Assembly (NCBI GenBank): GCA_021234155.1 | Contig: JAJEKV010000050.1 | Location: 91,050 to 155,049, forward strand | Direction: 5' to 3' | From: Isoetes taiwanensis | Taxonomy: Eukaryota; Streptophyta; Lycopodiopsida; Isoetales; Isoetaceae | DNA length: 64,000 bases | Part shown: piece by piece, positions 36,752 to 49,102 of the stretch | Position numbering within the stretch: position 1 is the stretch's first letter | Layout of the letters: each line of letters opens with the position of its first letter | Position numbers and translations under genes: made by a program | The notes under the pieces: generated by a model | Seen by the model: the letters and a program-made list of their open reading frames with translations, nothing else | Databases searched by the model: none | Told to the model about the DNA's origin: nothing

Positions 36752-39700
36752 GTGAAAATGAAAACGCCTCGGGCGCGATTTGAGTTACAAAGCTTCCTTA
36801 TTCCTATTTTTGTCATTTTTGGGACATTTTAAGGACATTTGAGGGAGTGATTGCTCCTCTATAAATCGCTGCCAAAGTATTTGTATTTACTTTTTCCAGT
36901 TGTTCTTTAACTGCTTTGTGGTGATGCTCAAGTATTATTTTTCTCTAAAACTCCGTTTTTTAACTATTTTGTAGACATTTAAGTATTTTAGCGGTGATAA
37001 AATCGCATCAGAGCATTATAAAGACCTTCACGCTTGTAAATCAAGCCTGTGGACTACTTTGTGGTATTGGCAAAATTCTGGCTGTTTGTATAAATATTTC
37101 TGAGCTAACCGCATAAATGTAGTATGTTTATGTTCATTAAATCAAGGCCAAAGCGCCATTTTCATTTCTCAAAAGGCACTGCTTGCGCTAGTTATTCAAA
37201 TATACTTGTTATTTTACTTGCTAAATTTCATGCATATGTGATAATTGTGTTTAAAATATGCAATTTCAGGTTTTATGTTGCCAAAACATAAAAATTTTTA
37301 GGTTAAATTCCATCAGATTTACAAGTTTCATCAAATTCACATGGTTATATAGCCAAAATGGCTCATAATAAGCCTATTCTACAAGGACATTTAGACCCTC
37401 TTATACAATCCCAATTAATTGAATGATTGCTTTAAGTATAACCATCAATGTTTTCTTTTTTTCTCAAGGTAATAAAGCCTTTACAAGAGCCTAAGTTGAA
37501 TGAATAATCCAAACCAAAATTTGCACATTAAAGGTGGAAATAAAACAGATCAAATATATTAATTGCTCTGAACAAAACCTTTTGGTCGATGGTTTTAGGG
37601 TTGTCACGCAAAATCATACCTGCCCCGCCTGAATACATAAGGCAAAATTACATGTTTTTACAGCTTTTTCTTTTCCAAATGCTACTTCTATGGGGACGTT
37701 CTCATCAAGGTCATTTTCCCCACTCTCACCCTCATCACTTTCTTTCCACAACCTTCCGCCCTCGCGACCGCACAACTCCGTTTCACCGCTAACGACTGGG
37801 TTCAATCATCACGACATCTTCGCCATCGCTTTCCTTCCTCGCAAAGAATGTAGCAGCTGTGAGAGGAGGCCTTGGTGTGAGGCAACCGCAGAATTTGGAA
37901 CTATACCTACAATTGTTGGCACCATCGTGCATTCACTTGAATTCCATTGATTCAAGATGTTGCGTTCCCGCAAAGACTGTGGCCGCCAGTGCCGCGCGCA
38001 GTTGTGCCAAGATCGGCCGGTAGTTTGTCACCAATGTGTTCATGACTCTACGCCGCCACTCCAAAATCCAGTACGCAATTTTTTTTCCCATGTCTTCGGC
38101 ATTGCGGGAGTGAACCTCGGTGACTGCAAGCTATCGATCCTTCGGGGGTCCTTTTACTTTTTGGTGTGATTTGTCGTTTCTTTCCGCCAAGTACGCAGAG
38201 TTGTGGCGGCATGCTCAACAACATCACTTACTTCTCGCGCGTGAGCCGCTCCAGATGCAGCAACACACTTCCTCGCATCAGCGATTAAGCCATCGGCTTC
38301 GCATCTGCAACTCAGAGGAATGTCTCGCGGCAACTCGAAAAGATCCGCTTCATGAGCAAACTCAAAATAACGTGCGGATAGATGTCCACATTTCATCCGA
38401 GCTTGAAAGTGCAATCATCCTGAATGCAAGACTGACAAAGGAGCATCTCCTCATCTCCACCCGCACCTGAATGGTATTGGGAGTGATGCCGCACCGCCTG
38501 ATCATTTCTCTCGGGTCATCTCCTGGCCTCGGTGACATTCCCTGTAGTGTCACGTGCGAGGACTCTGCCATGCAAGGGAATTCTTAGCAGTTCAATTTTC
38601 TACACGGTGTTTGATCTATTGGCTCACCCCCATCTTCAAGTAGTGGACTTTAAACATATATTCTCTAGTATCTTTCTCCCTATCCAAAGATCAATTTTGT
38701 GACACCTCGCGTGATAGATCTCAAGGTGCGTGTTTCTGAAGACGCGTAATATTATCCTTATGGTCTTTCAATCTCCGCAGTCACTGGTAGCTTCCTTTGG
38801 CTCAGATTTCTACTCGCTCCCTTCTTTGACACTAGGTCATTCCACAGAAATTTTGTGCTTCCCCGTGATAGTACTTGATCATAAGTTTTAACGGAAATAT
38901 TTTTCCCATAATGAGAATGTGCCGCCGAATAGCTACTTCAGTACCCCAATGACGCCTTCTAATTCTTACAAAGAAGCGTTCTCCTCATTGAGGTCGGCTT
39001 CAATGCTTTTTCTGGTGTATTGCTGTTCTGATTTGTTGGGTTCTCATTGTGTTCATTGTACTGTGCTGTAAAGGTCTGCATTTTACCTTAAGTTCGAATA
39101 GGTTCTCGCTTTTGTCAGCCACCTACTAAATTGACTTGAAATTTTCTCGGGATCTTGCTTGGCCTCTTTGCAGCTTTTGTTGAATGCAAAATAAAAAGAA
39201 ACCAGCCTTCCTTACTTCTTGGCTTTTCAACCTTTCCAAAATATCTCGCCTTCAGTCACCAATTGTATACTTCCTTCAGTGTTTCCGCCTTTATACTCTT
39301 GTCTGACATGGATGTCTTGTTCAATGCAGACACCCATTGAAAGTCCCCAAAACCCTCATTATAGCTCCTCACGCAGATATCGCCATCCGTTTCAAATTGA
39401 GAGGGATGCACACCCTCGCTTGATAGAATCTGTGGAAGTCCTCCTCGTGCTTGGCACCCGCCCGTGCCTGCCCGTAAAATGCCTCTTCCGGGTCAGCTGA
39501 AATCAAGAAAAACAAATTAACAGGCACCATAAGCCATCAAAACCATTGATTTGTATTTCGCTACCGCGATGGCATCCATTGAATTTACCGAAATACTTGG
39601 GATAGTCAACCTTCTACCATAGTTTTTGGCGTTGAAGTTTTCTGGAATATTGAATCCTGGAATTGAGTTTTCTCCGCTGCTACTACCGAGTAGTGTGTTG

Positions 39701-39955
39701 GGTGGGGAGTACTGAATTACAATTAAAGTTCAGCATTCTTTCTGTCATACTTATTAGTTACTGTATGAAGAAGGTTACATTTGAAATGGAAGGATTTAAG
39801 GCAGTTTTATCTGCATAGCATAAAGTTATTAGCTCAATCAGTAAAGGGCGGGAAAAATAGTATGAAGGTGTCGAAAGCCGGTGTCAGGGTCTGTTGCCAA
39901 ATTCCATTCAAAGATATATCACCTAATTCAGATATCTGCCATCATCTCCATTTAA
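36752..39955. other. No gene recognised
   Basis: ORFs of up to 116 codons were not assigned. A minus-strand frame at 37614-37805 has a very acidic segment (ESDEGESGENDLDEN). Another at 38154-38414 contains RYFEFAHEADLFELPRDIPL. Neither could be linked to a family or joined by convincing splice sites. Confidence 0.35.
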
Positions 39956-39959
39956 ATGA

Positions 39960-40250
39960 ATAAGATAAATGCGTTTAAATATACCCATGTGCTAGAATGG
40001 GAAAAGCTATAGGTTTGAAGCTCATATTTTTATATATACTATATACAGCTTAGTTCATGTTAGTATTTATTATTTTTTTAAATTCACAAAGCCAAGTGTG
40101 ACATTAATACTTCATTAATACTACAATGACTTGGCCAATCTCATAAAGCTATACAAAATATTATATAAAGCCTATATGTCATAGATCCTCAAATAAGCGA
40201 ATCCAAATTTTAAAAGCGCATTATCACTTCTATTTTCATTTTCGTAGTAA
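39960..40250. repeat. Dispersed repeat B, copy 2
   Basis: Direct-orientation match to 12885-13200. Anchors are TTTAAATATACCCA, TAGAATGGGAAA, GGTTTGAAGCTCATA, TTAGTATTTATTATTTTTTT, ACTTCATTAATACTAC and TATCACTTCTAT. It stands alone, without repeat A, about 27 kb from copy 1. Confidence 0.65.
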
Positions 40251-40404
40251 TTAAATGATGTATTTGTTTACTTAATTCCTATTATCTCGTATTTTTATTT
40301 TTCCCATCCATTTGTATTTCAGTGGATCAGATAAGCCTGCGCCGCCCGTTGCTTTGTCAAAATCGTCATTGCTCATTTAATATACAAGTCTTTTGTTATA
40401 GAAA

Positions 40405-41025
40405 ATGCCTACCGCGGCTGCCTTTTCTCGGGATTCAAACCTCTTTCGGATATCGATCAAAACCTTTCTTCATCATCATGTTTTTCTTCGTGAATTTGAT
40501 AAGGTTGAAGAAGTATCGATGTTTTATCTCGAGATTAACTGTAACGGTGCCCTTCATAAATGGAAATCCAGTCTCGATGCCTCAGTTTCCCAAATAGTGC
40601 CAGTCCCCAAAAAACCAGCCTCAACGCGTCGCACAATCGCTTGCTTCACCCTTTCGCAGAGTTATCAAAATTCTCCGCCGCTAATTCCTTATCTGCCGAA
40701 ATTTCGACCGTCAAGTCATAGAATACCGAAATTCCTTACCTTTTGCTATACCGTCCAAGCAATGCTCAAAGCGAAGCTATGTCGGGCAACGGCGTTAGCG
40801 GGAGCCGGCGAAACGTTTGGCGGGTCAGCTGAAAGGGTTTATGCAAACCTGGCCGCATGGAGTTCTCCACTTCAATATTGCGCTTTTCGAATGCCAATTT
40901 CGCGGCTGCACAGTCGGCGGCATCTGCCGTATCGGCCATCGGTTTGCACTGCTTCAAACCAGCCGGTATTCTGCAACGCATGGCAGTTCACGCATGTTGA
41001 AAGTTTTGTGGAAGTCATCTCGTAA
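40405..41025 (+). CDS. Unassigned 206-codon ORF in a GC-rich block
   Basis: One of the two longest open frames in the window, and not recognised. It begins MPTAAAFSRDSNLFRISI and ends FTHVESFVEVIS, with a basic, Ser/Pro-rich middle and no obvious membrane segment, signal peptide or known motif. Overlapping ORFs in other frames (40322-40597, 40817-41041 and 40766-40981 minus) fit a GC-rich, stop-poor block. The surrounding DNA to about 41300 is compositionally unlike its AT-rich neighbours. It could be an exon, a transferred fragment or chance. Confidence 0.25.
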   Translation: MPTAAAFSRDSNLFRISIKTFLHHHVFLREFDKVEEVSMFYLEINCNGALHKWKSSLDASVSQIVPVPKKPASTRRTIACFTLSQSYQNSPPLIPYLPKFRPSSHRIPKFLTFCYTVQAMLKAKLCRATALAGAGETFGGSAERVYANLAAWSSPLQYCAFRMPISRLHSRRHLPYRPSVCTASNQPVFCNAWQFTHVESFVEVIS

Positions 41026-41299
41026 ATGCTATTTATGCTAAACGGCTTCGGAGATGCAACCTGCCCGGAAAGGGAACATCACGTTAATGGCCTACATGTC
41101 ATTATCTGGCGACGCATCCTTTTAAATACAACGCCGCAAAACATGCTTCAAACCATTCCCGCCAGTCGGCGGCCGAGGTTTACGTCTGCCAATCGGTTGC
41201 GCAAACGTTATTCGCGCTGAAACCGCCGCGCCTGCGCACGCCATCCGCCAAGTCGCCCGTCATCTGAAATCGCCGTTTGTACCGCTTCGGGTTCCCTAT

Positions 41300-44200
41300 C
41301 TCCAGCTACAAAGAAAAACCAAAGAACAAAGCGCGAGAATAATGGGAGGGAAAACCCTGCACTGGCAGCCCCATTAGCTGGTGATTAAAAAGGGCCTCCA
41401 AAACATGCCAAACTTAAGCCAAATGAAGAAAGTGACACCAAGCAAACGCAACCTCAATCATAAGCCTCACCTATATTTGATTTCATTGGCCCCTACAAAC
41501 ACATCCGATTGGCTGTGTGAATAGCAAAAACCTTCACGCATACATCTGTTTTATTTCCCAAGAAAGCTTTTGAGTAGCACACACCACTGAACATTTTAAA
41601 CCACACTGCAATGCACAAATATGTAAAGTATTAATTATGAGAGCAAAAGAAAAAAGACGTTCCTAGAGAATTAGAGATCCCATATCACAATAGAAAAATG
41701 CATAAAAGGAGATTCATAAGAAGTTTAGGATTTTAAATTGCATAAGCAATAAACCATATCAGAATCACAACACAACAATGTAAATGTAATGTAGATGCAG
41801 ATTTTAAAAATGCTTCCTTTCTACTCCAAAATTAGGAAAACAATTTACCTTCTTCTCCAGATCTTGTACTATTCTGATCTTGTACTATTCTGCAAGAAGG
41901 CTCCATGAAGTTCTGTAACAGGAATTCATATTGATAATGCCTAACTGAAAAAATTTTGGCAAAAGAAGCTCAAGACATGTTTTCATCGCATAGTGCATGC
42001 AAGGTTTATATTGTGCCAATACTACACCCGAACAAAATCAGTTCAAACTAAAACATGGGAACTATTGATACCATTTTACAAAGATTCTGACCTTTATGCA
42101 AAGATCTCAAGCCGCTGAGCATTACTTTTCAATGCTAAGCGATGGGAGGTATGTAAGTTAAAATAGAAATTAAAGTAAAACCAAATTGCAGGTCTCCTCA
42201 ATGTCCCACATGGCTCCACATGGTTTTGCAAAAAGCTGAATGTCAAGGGAATCCTAGCTTAAGCTTCATTGCATCAAATACGCTTTGATGAAACCATTTA
42301 CTAACTTTCACTAAAATGCAAAACACATTTTCACAAAAACCTGAGCAAGCATTACTGTGAGAAACCCTTTCCTCAATAAGTGAAATGCTGAAGCGACCCT
42401 ATTCTTGTCCTAATAAGTAGAAAATGCTACACCTCTTCTTATTCCTACTCAAGATGCATACAATAGGATTAGGGATAGCACAAATTCACATGGAGAAAAC
42501 GGGCCCTCGTGGTTATAGGAAACCCCAAGCATTGCGTCTACCTAGCCCTGGAATTTTAAATTGTACAAAACCTTAGCTTTTTGCAAGAAAACAAAAATTG
42601 AACACTCATGTAAAACCTCTGGCTACTGCGAAGCCCAGTGAGGTCGCTCCTAAAAGATAAACCCTATTGCCGCCGAAATACAAAACCTCGTATCTTCAAC
42701 AATAAGAAAACCTGATCTTGGGCAACCCTCGACCGGCCACCTCAAGGCTCCGATTGGAGGAGGAGAAAAAGTTCATCTCGCTAGTCATCTCCCTTTCACA
42801 AGGCTATTAGCTCACTTTGTTTGCCAAAAATGCTATCCGGCAGAAACCGGATTATTTTAAGCCCATTTATTGTATCGTAAAGTGGTGGAGTAATCCCGCC
42901 TGGCTCTCATTCAACATCACTTGAGTGCAAAGAAACCATCTGGACTACAGCCAGGGTCGGATGTGTTGCCTAATCGCAAGCAATATTAACCGACGCACCG
43001 CCACAACCAAGAGAGATAAAGTCACGAAAATGAAGAGAAGAAAAAAAATGTTGAAGAAGCGCTTTTGGCCTTAAAAAAGCGCTGGCCGAAAAGTAGCTTG
43101 GGAGCTCTAAAGGGCACACACCTACAGCAGGAGAAAGGGCAAAACTTTTTAAGTAAGTAGATTGGGTCAAAGTATTACGGAGGTACAAGCATGCTTAAGT
43201 AGCTTGGGCTATTTTCTTTGTATTTTTGAAAAAATATTTTTCTTTTATTTTTTCATCTTGTTATAGAAAAAAAAAAGATAAAATAAGTAAAATTTTCAGC
43301 ATTGTACGCTTAGGGGTGCTTGGTCAGCGAAAAATGGCCCCCGCCTTCAAGGGTTTCGAATCCTATTATAAAGTTATTAAGGCCGTATGTTGGATCCGTT
43401 CTCGATCCGTGACTTCCGCCACAAATAATCTGACCAGATTGAATGGTCCAAACAAAGCTCCTTTTTAAACGATCTCTTTTTACCAATGGTCCAAATGAAG
43501 CCCTTTTTTCCCTTTTTTTTTCAATCTACCTGTTGTTGACTTCTGACTCTTCAAACCCCAAAAGCGTGGGGCCTAACCCTCGGTAAAAGAGGGCTTTCGC
43601 TTCCCGCAAACCAATGAGTTAAAACCGTGCATCGTTTCGCCACTGGAGTTTCTGTTTCTTGGGCTGGTTTTCCAGCTCAAGTCTTAACTCCTTTCTCAGC
43701 TCTCACTCTATGCTTTAATCAGCACGTTAAGTTTGAGTATGCGAAAAGTAGGCTTTGTGAGCTCAATTATTTGCTTGGCGGTTTCATTCAATATATAGTT
43801 TGGCTACTTTGGTTATAGTTTTCACTGCTAATATTTCGTCAGAATGGCTATGCCTTGCAAAACCTAGAGGAGCTTTGTTGCCCAAAGATGGCCCTTTTTG
43901 TAGAAACACTTGTACCAACATAGTATCTACTTTCTATTAATTAGATAGGATGGAAGCACAAACTCAAAAAATTTGAGTAAGGTAAGGCAGACAAAGATTT
44001 GCCTCAAAAAAGATGACCAAAGGTTCAAGATTCACAGTCTGCGAGCAAATTTCTTCCTCGGATTATTACAATGGCTATGTAGAGACTATGCTTAATGCTC
44101 ATGGCCCCCTATATGCACCGCGCAGGTGCTGTATCATTATGGAAGGGACGCCGTAAATTTTGTTAAAAATAGAATAGCTGCTAATGGCTTTTGTAGTTTA

Positions 44201-45850
44201 CATAATGTCTAAGTGTATATTATAGAATCGGCTATGCTAAATATGTTTGCTCCATTATATGCTAGTGCAAGATTTTGTTCATTGTAATTTCAATTGTTGC
44301 TGCAGATCCGCGGATCAATTCCCTGCTCTGGGAATGGACCGCTAATCCGTCTTCTGCTATAGGCCACAAGCAAGGTTGGGCCCGTGATCTAACATGGCCG
44401 CAAAAAATCAGTAGCTGCCAGACACTTTCCTCTAGATGGACCTGATCCTGGCCGCACTTGTTTTGACGCAACCTTCAAGCAAAGAGGCCGGAAAATAAAA
44501 CAACAAAATTTTTGGCAATAAATGCAAAGAAGTGCCTTTGTGACTTCATTAATAAACACTATTAGAAGTTAAAGCTGCCTCGCTTCGGAATTACTTCACT
44601 TATGGATTCTGCCTCAAGTTATATGATGAGAACACATTTTCGCACTGCATATAAAACAAAGGAAAGCATTTTGTGGTAGGATCTCGGAACCCGCACGCCG
44701 GCAAAACTTAGGTAATGTAAATGCCAACATATTTCCTGAGACTATCGCAGAAGTGTCGATGGGAGGATGTAGAATCTGCTGTTTTTGATGAACCACACCA
44801 GACTTCATCAAACTTACTAAATTGGGTTCTTATGGTATTCCTGAATCCCTCGCAATTCCCAAATCCATTTTATGTCGAGATTTCAGCTTTAAAGTTTGCA
44901 ATTTTTCAAAAACTTAAAAAAAAAAAAAATCATACAGCTTTATCTCCGTGAGTTCGCTAAGAAGCTAGAAATTTCTTTCTATATGCATCTTTAATGAGAC
45001 GATCAAAACAAGGAATTTCTTCCATTATGCATCTAATGAGATGCCAAAATGACACTTTCCGTTGACGTTATCCTCAAGGCGCTATTTTTGCAAGAATTGT
45101 ACAAAAACCGGTTTTAAATCAGTATTCTGTTAATGTAACAAATCATAGGCTATTTGTAGTTTGCTCAAGGTAAATCTTGAAACCCTATCAGAAGCATCTC
45201 ATAAGCTGTCTACCACCAAAGTCGCCAATATACACCGTATGTAGCCATTATGTTTACAAGAATCCACTTTAATGTAAATATGGCAATCTTGGAGATTGTG
45301 AGTTTTACTCAAATTAGATCATGTAGATGGATAGCATTCTTTTTGTGGTCTCAAAATATGTGTGAATTCAGTGGCACATCCACAAGGGGAGACTTCTTTT
45401 AGTAAATGGAACCGTAAATTACATGGTACCTCTCAATCCAAAAAGACGAATTACCCTTTTTCGAGTTCATGTAAATGTAATGTCCTTAAAGTGCTCGACT
45501 ATTATTTTATCCAAAGTGAATGCAAAAGACTACACACTTAAGAAGTGTAAACCTAAGCAAGCTATATAATATCTTATTTCTAATATTACATGTAAGCGTG
45601 TGTACTCAGTACCAAATTATATTTTAGAAGGCATTGGAAAATGGCCCCGGGAAGTTATCGCACGTAACAGTCATGATTAACGACATGTTATACCCAGCCT
45701 TAAATGGCAAAAAATTGGCTAAGTCTACAAAATGTGTATGGCGTGAAGAGTAACATGTCGAAACACACGGATATACCACGGGGATATACCTGTGGGTATA
45801 ATATGTCAGCGTCTCTACTTACGGCTCGTAAGTACAGAGGCAAAACCCCG
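41300..45850. other. No gene established; one exon-like segment
   Basis: Mostly AT-rich non-coding DNA. On the minus strand, 41850-41916 is flanked by TTCCTGTTACAG (acceptor) and GTAAATTG (donor) and could be a 67-base exon containing two copies of AGAATAGTACAAGATC, but no neighbouring exon was found. Short ORFs elsewhere (for example 42970-43188 minus, 44262-44471 minus, 44721-44951 plus) have no recognisable domain. A possible degenerate polymerase III B box, GGTTTCGAATCC, lies near 43349. Confidence 0.35.
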
Positions 45851-45852
45851 GC

Positions 45853-47145
45853 TCACGAGCAATGTAAGCATGTGAGCATCCAAGAGGCAAAATGCACCTC
45901 CTCCCTTTGATCTATCTCCCTTTTGGTAGGCAAGAGGTGCTTGGGCAGGACCAAGGGAGGGCAAATGCATCGAGTGCTCCCCATCCAAAAATCAATATCA
46001 CATGCCAGGGAATCCAACAAGGCTGTTATGGTAGCATCAAGAGTCCCCAACAAGGCTGCTGCGTGCCTTGAGAGCCAGAAGCTCCCAACTAACTACCAAG
46101 GACCTGGCTAGGCCACTGCCCTCAAAACACTGGATGGACTTCTTCACCATTTTAAATTCCAAAGAGGTTCCCTGCTGCCGCAGCCAGATCTTCTACTCAT
46201 GGCACTTGTTAAATGTAATTCAGCCGCCATTGCCGAAGAACGCCTGCTGCATGCAGTGATCCCACTGTTTTTCTCTCGTGATCAATACAGGAAAACTTAT
46301 GTGTGTGATAGTATTAGAAGGAAGCCCTCGAGCTCTAGTAATGCATCTCCATGCAAGAGCAGTCAGTGCTTGGAAGGAAGAAGCTTTGGCAGATCCGTCT
46401 GATGCCTCTTCATGCATTTCTTCTCTTCGACTTGAAGCATCGACGTGTGCTAAGTTTATCTGAACGGCTTGGCACTACGCTTTGCTTTTGGGTCCAATGG
46501 GCGAAACAACTTGGCGATGAAGTCTGGTATAGGGACATCCACAATGGGTGGACTTCTGGCTTTCAGTAACACAGATCCCATGTTGGGTTCTCTAGAAATC
46601 TGACGCCTTTGGTGGATCTGCCCCCATGCTCCTGCAAATAAAATGATAGAGTGCGCATCAAACAGAGTATGGCATACGCCCAATCCTATAGCAATACCTC
46701 AATCCGAACTCGGTTACTTGAATCCAGCTGTGCCAGGATCCCTGAACTGGTCCCTAATCGTATTCTCTCGAGGATTGCACTGGTAGTTGAAAGGGGCATT
46801 TTTTAGATCAGACCAATCGTCTAAACTGACCCTAGAGGTTGCTTCTATGAAGGGTATCCCAGCCGAGTTCACATCCACGACTAGCCTGCCGTCGTGGCCC
46901 AGCTTCAGCCTTCCTGCTACTATGGGAAAATGAGAAAGCGTCTCAGACAGAGATTTTTTCAGATTTTCCATCACATTTTCTCTGTTTGGAGGATGAGATT
47001 TGGCTCGAAAATAGTAGACACTTTGGAGGTAGAATCTCACGGAAGCCCACGTTAAGTCTAGATTTGAAAGGAAGTGAAGGTATGGCAGGATGGGCTTCGC
47101 CGGAGTGACAGTGGAAATGGCGATTACTGTTACAGCGTCCTCCAT
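45853..47145 (-). CDS. BAHD acyl-CoA-dependent acyltransferase, frame-disrupted
   Basis: BAHD enzymes transfer an acyl group from acyl-CoA to an alcohol or amine in plant secondary metabolism. The N terminus is intact from ATG 47145: MEDAVTVIAISTVTPAKPIL, then LSNLDLTWASVRFYLQSVYY, LKKSLSETLSHFPIVAGRL and FIEATSRVSLDDW. Family features follow in order but in changing frames: IQVTEF, then GIAIGLGVCHTLFDAHSII with the catalytic HxxxD (HTLFD, plus-strand 46657-46671), ASSFQALTALAWRCITRARG, QQAFFGNG, and a DFGWG-type motif near 46000 that reads correctly only if one T of a T5 run is removed. The C-terminal frame ends at 45853. No intron is needed. Acyl donor and acceptor cannot be inferred. At least five frame changes imply a pseudogene or consensus errors. 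Confidence 0.8.
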
Positions 47146-47560
47146 TTTCTGAGGCTAAAGGCTGGGCCGGAGACCGCAGGCTTGAAACATTAATGTTTTA
47201 GCGTGTGTCTATTCTCAATAAGCCCTAATTTGACGGTCCAGATCGCTTCTCGAGATCAAACGATCTACATCCATTAGGGTTAAGATTTAATTAACTTTTA
47301 CTAATATCCAATTTAAACATTTTGATTATTTTAAACTTTTTGATTAATCTCATAGGCAAACATACCAAAAAAGACTATGTAAAGCAATTTGCCTTTATAC
47401 TCTTCGATTTTTCGCTTTCTTCAAAGTCTTCATTTCATATTGCCCTATGTGTGTTATTGCAAGATCTTACCTTATGACAATGAAAATACCTCTACAGCAC
47501 TAAAAACACGTAAGAAGATAAATGGAGTTCATCATTCCTGCCAAAATATACATTGTTTAA
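47146..47560. other. Upstream region of the BAHD gene
   Basis: AT-rich sequence 5' of the minus-strand BAHD start, presumably holding its promoter. No specific element could be supported. A 60-codon plus-strand ORF (47389-47571) is not called. Confidence 0.4.
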
Positions 47561-47940
47561 CGAGTCGTTAACAAGGCATTGTCCCTGCCACGTCAAATCC
47601 ACATGACGTCATTTAAGGATGAATCGTCCACGTAGAATGACACATAATCATGTCAGCATAGCATGTTAGCAACACACGAAGCCATCTTGGCCACGTCAAA
47701 TTTTCCAGATGTCATCAAGCAACATCCTCCCTACATAGCATGCCACTTGACAAGTAGCATGTCAGCAAGCTATACAGGCATATAAGCGACGTAAGCCATG
47801 ACGACATATAAGCCATGTTTGATCCACGTCCCATCGTTTAACAACGTCGAGAATGTCGTTGACATCTGATGTCGTTTAAAATGTCTTGTCATCGTCGGAA
47901 GATGTTTCGACGTCACTTAACCTTGCCATTCCCTTATAAT
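47560..47940. repeat. Repeat with clustered ACGTC motifs; copy of 48600-48735
   Basis: The segment 47618-47745 matches 48605-48735 (shared GAATCGTCCACGTAGAATGA / GAATCATCCACGTAGAATGA, then GACACATAATCATGT and GCCATCTTGG). The whole block is packed with CACGTC, GACGTC, GTCGTT and TTTAACGAC-like motifs. That resembles the subterminal repeat arrays of CACTA DNA transposons. No terminal CACTA motif was found on this copy. Confidence 0.6.
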
Positions 47941-48568
47941 GAAATCTACTCATAACATTTGGTTCCTAATTATAGTTAATTATTGAACTGGCCGAGCACC
48001 ACCTTAAAAATTCATAGACAAGTAGTCAAAGCCACCACCTATTGCAATGAATTTCCTTATTGTTAGACACCCGGGCCCACAAACTCAAATGCAAGTTTGG
48101 CCCAAATATATTTCTTGTGAGACCCATGGATGGATCCACTTTTGTCCAACGTGAAGACTAGGTTACTTATGCACAATCCAGTCCTTTAAGATTTCATTGC
48201 CCATGGTTACGAAAAAAATCCTCTAAAGCAAATAGATAGGATCATGATAAGAAAATCTCAAGAACTGCTCTAATTTTCAAGCTTTGGCATCTAAATTGAC
48301 TTAGAATCCCTACAAAGTTCAGTCTAACAAAAAAGTGAACCAGAGAGGCACAACTCTAACTACCCAATCAAGACTGAGCTTTCCAATAACTGGTTCTAGA
48401 ATATGAGAGGAAGATTGTCTCTCAACAGCAAGACCCTTGCAAGGCAAAACCGGGCTGAAAAAGAATCACAGTAGTCAAGGAGATTGATGTGCTTGAGTAG
48501 GCACTAGTGTTTTCCTCCCTTATGAGTCATTAAGATAATATTTGATAATAATAGCCGAGAACTCCAAA

Positions 48569-48735
48569 CACTACAAGAGGATAGCCATTTTTTCGTCACT
48601 TTAATATGATGAATCATCCACGTAGAATGACACATAATCATGTTACCATAATATGTTATAAAGCCACTCTTGGGCCATCTTGGCACGCCGCATTTTCCGC
48701 ATCAAGTAAACAACCGCCCCGCTTACATTGCATAT
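48569..48735 (+). mobile_element. CACTA-type transposon terminus (fragment)
   Basis: It begins CACTACAAGAGGATAGCCAT, then TTTTTTCGTCACTTTAAT. CACTACAA...TTTTTCGTC is the usual form of plant CACTA (En/Spm) terminal inverted repeats. It continues with the repeat shared with 47618-47745. No opposite terminus (TTGTAGTG) was seen nearby, so this is probably a solo end or broken element. Confidence 0.5.
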
Positions 48736-48826
48736 GTACCGTAAAACAAAGTTTCTTAAATTGAAACGCACTAATTTGCTCCAAACACATTTAAAAAGGA
48801 ATCTATAAAAGATTCCCTAAAACTCC

Positions 48827-49102
48827 CTAAAAAAGTGCCATTGGTTTCAAGGTGATGCGTGACATTCTGCAAAGGATACACTCGGGTACCATTCGGGGAG
48901 GAGGTGAATTGAAACTAGCTTCCATGAAAAATCTCTCGATTCCCATTTCAAAATTTCCAAAGCTGGTATCAAGAAAAGCAAAAAATTCAAGAACGAAAAT
49001 AGAGATCATAGAAAACAAAGCAGGTGCACCGAATACAAAAGATTTTGTATACAAAATTATGAACAAAATTGTCAAAATATGATACATTTTGACATCGCTC
49101 AT
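48827..49102 (-). CDS. Unassigned 91-codon ORF with signal-peptide-like start
   Basis: The frame begins MSDVKMYHILTILFIILYTK, a short polar start plus a hydrophobic core of the type seen in secretory signals, followed by FGAPALFSMISIF. No family was recognised. A 76-codon ORF lies on the opposite strand over the same DNA. The segment is AT-rich and nearly free of the small CG-rich indels seen elsewhere, so it may have a different origin, such as organellar DNA. This is speculative. Confidence 0.2.
   Translation of the reverse strand: MSDVKMYHILTILFIILYTKSFVFGAPALFSMISIFVLEFFAFLDTSFGNFEMGIERFFMEASFNSPPPRMVPECILCRMSRITLKPMALF

Noticed and set aside
39829-39905. tRNA-like start (TTAGCTCAATCAGTAAAGGGC)
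   Set aside because: No B box at the right distance, and no fold.
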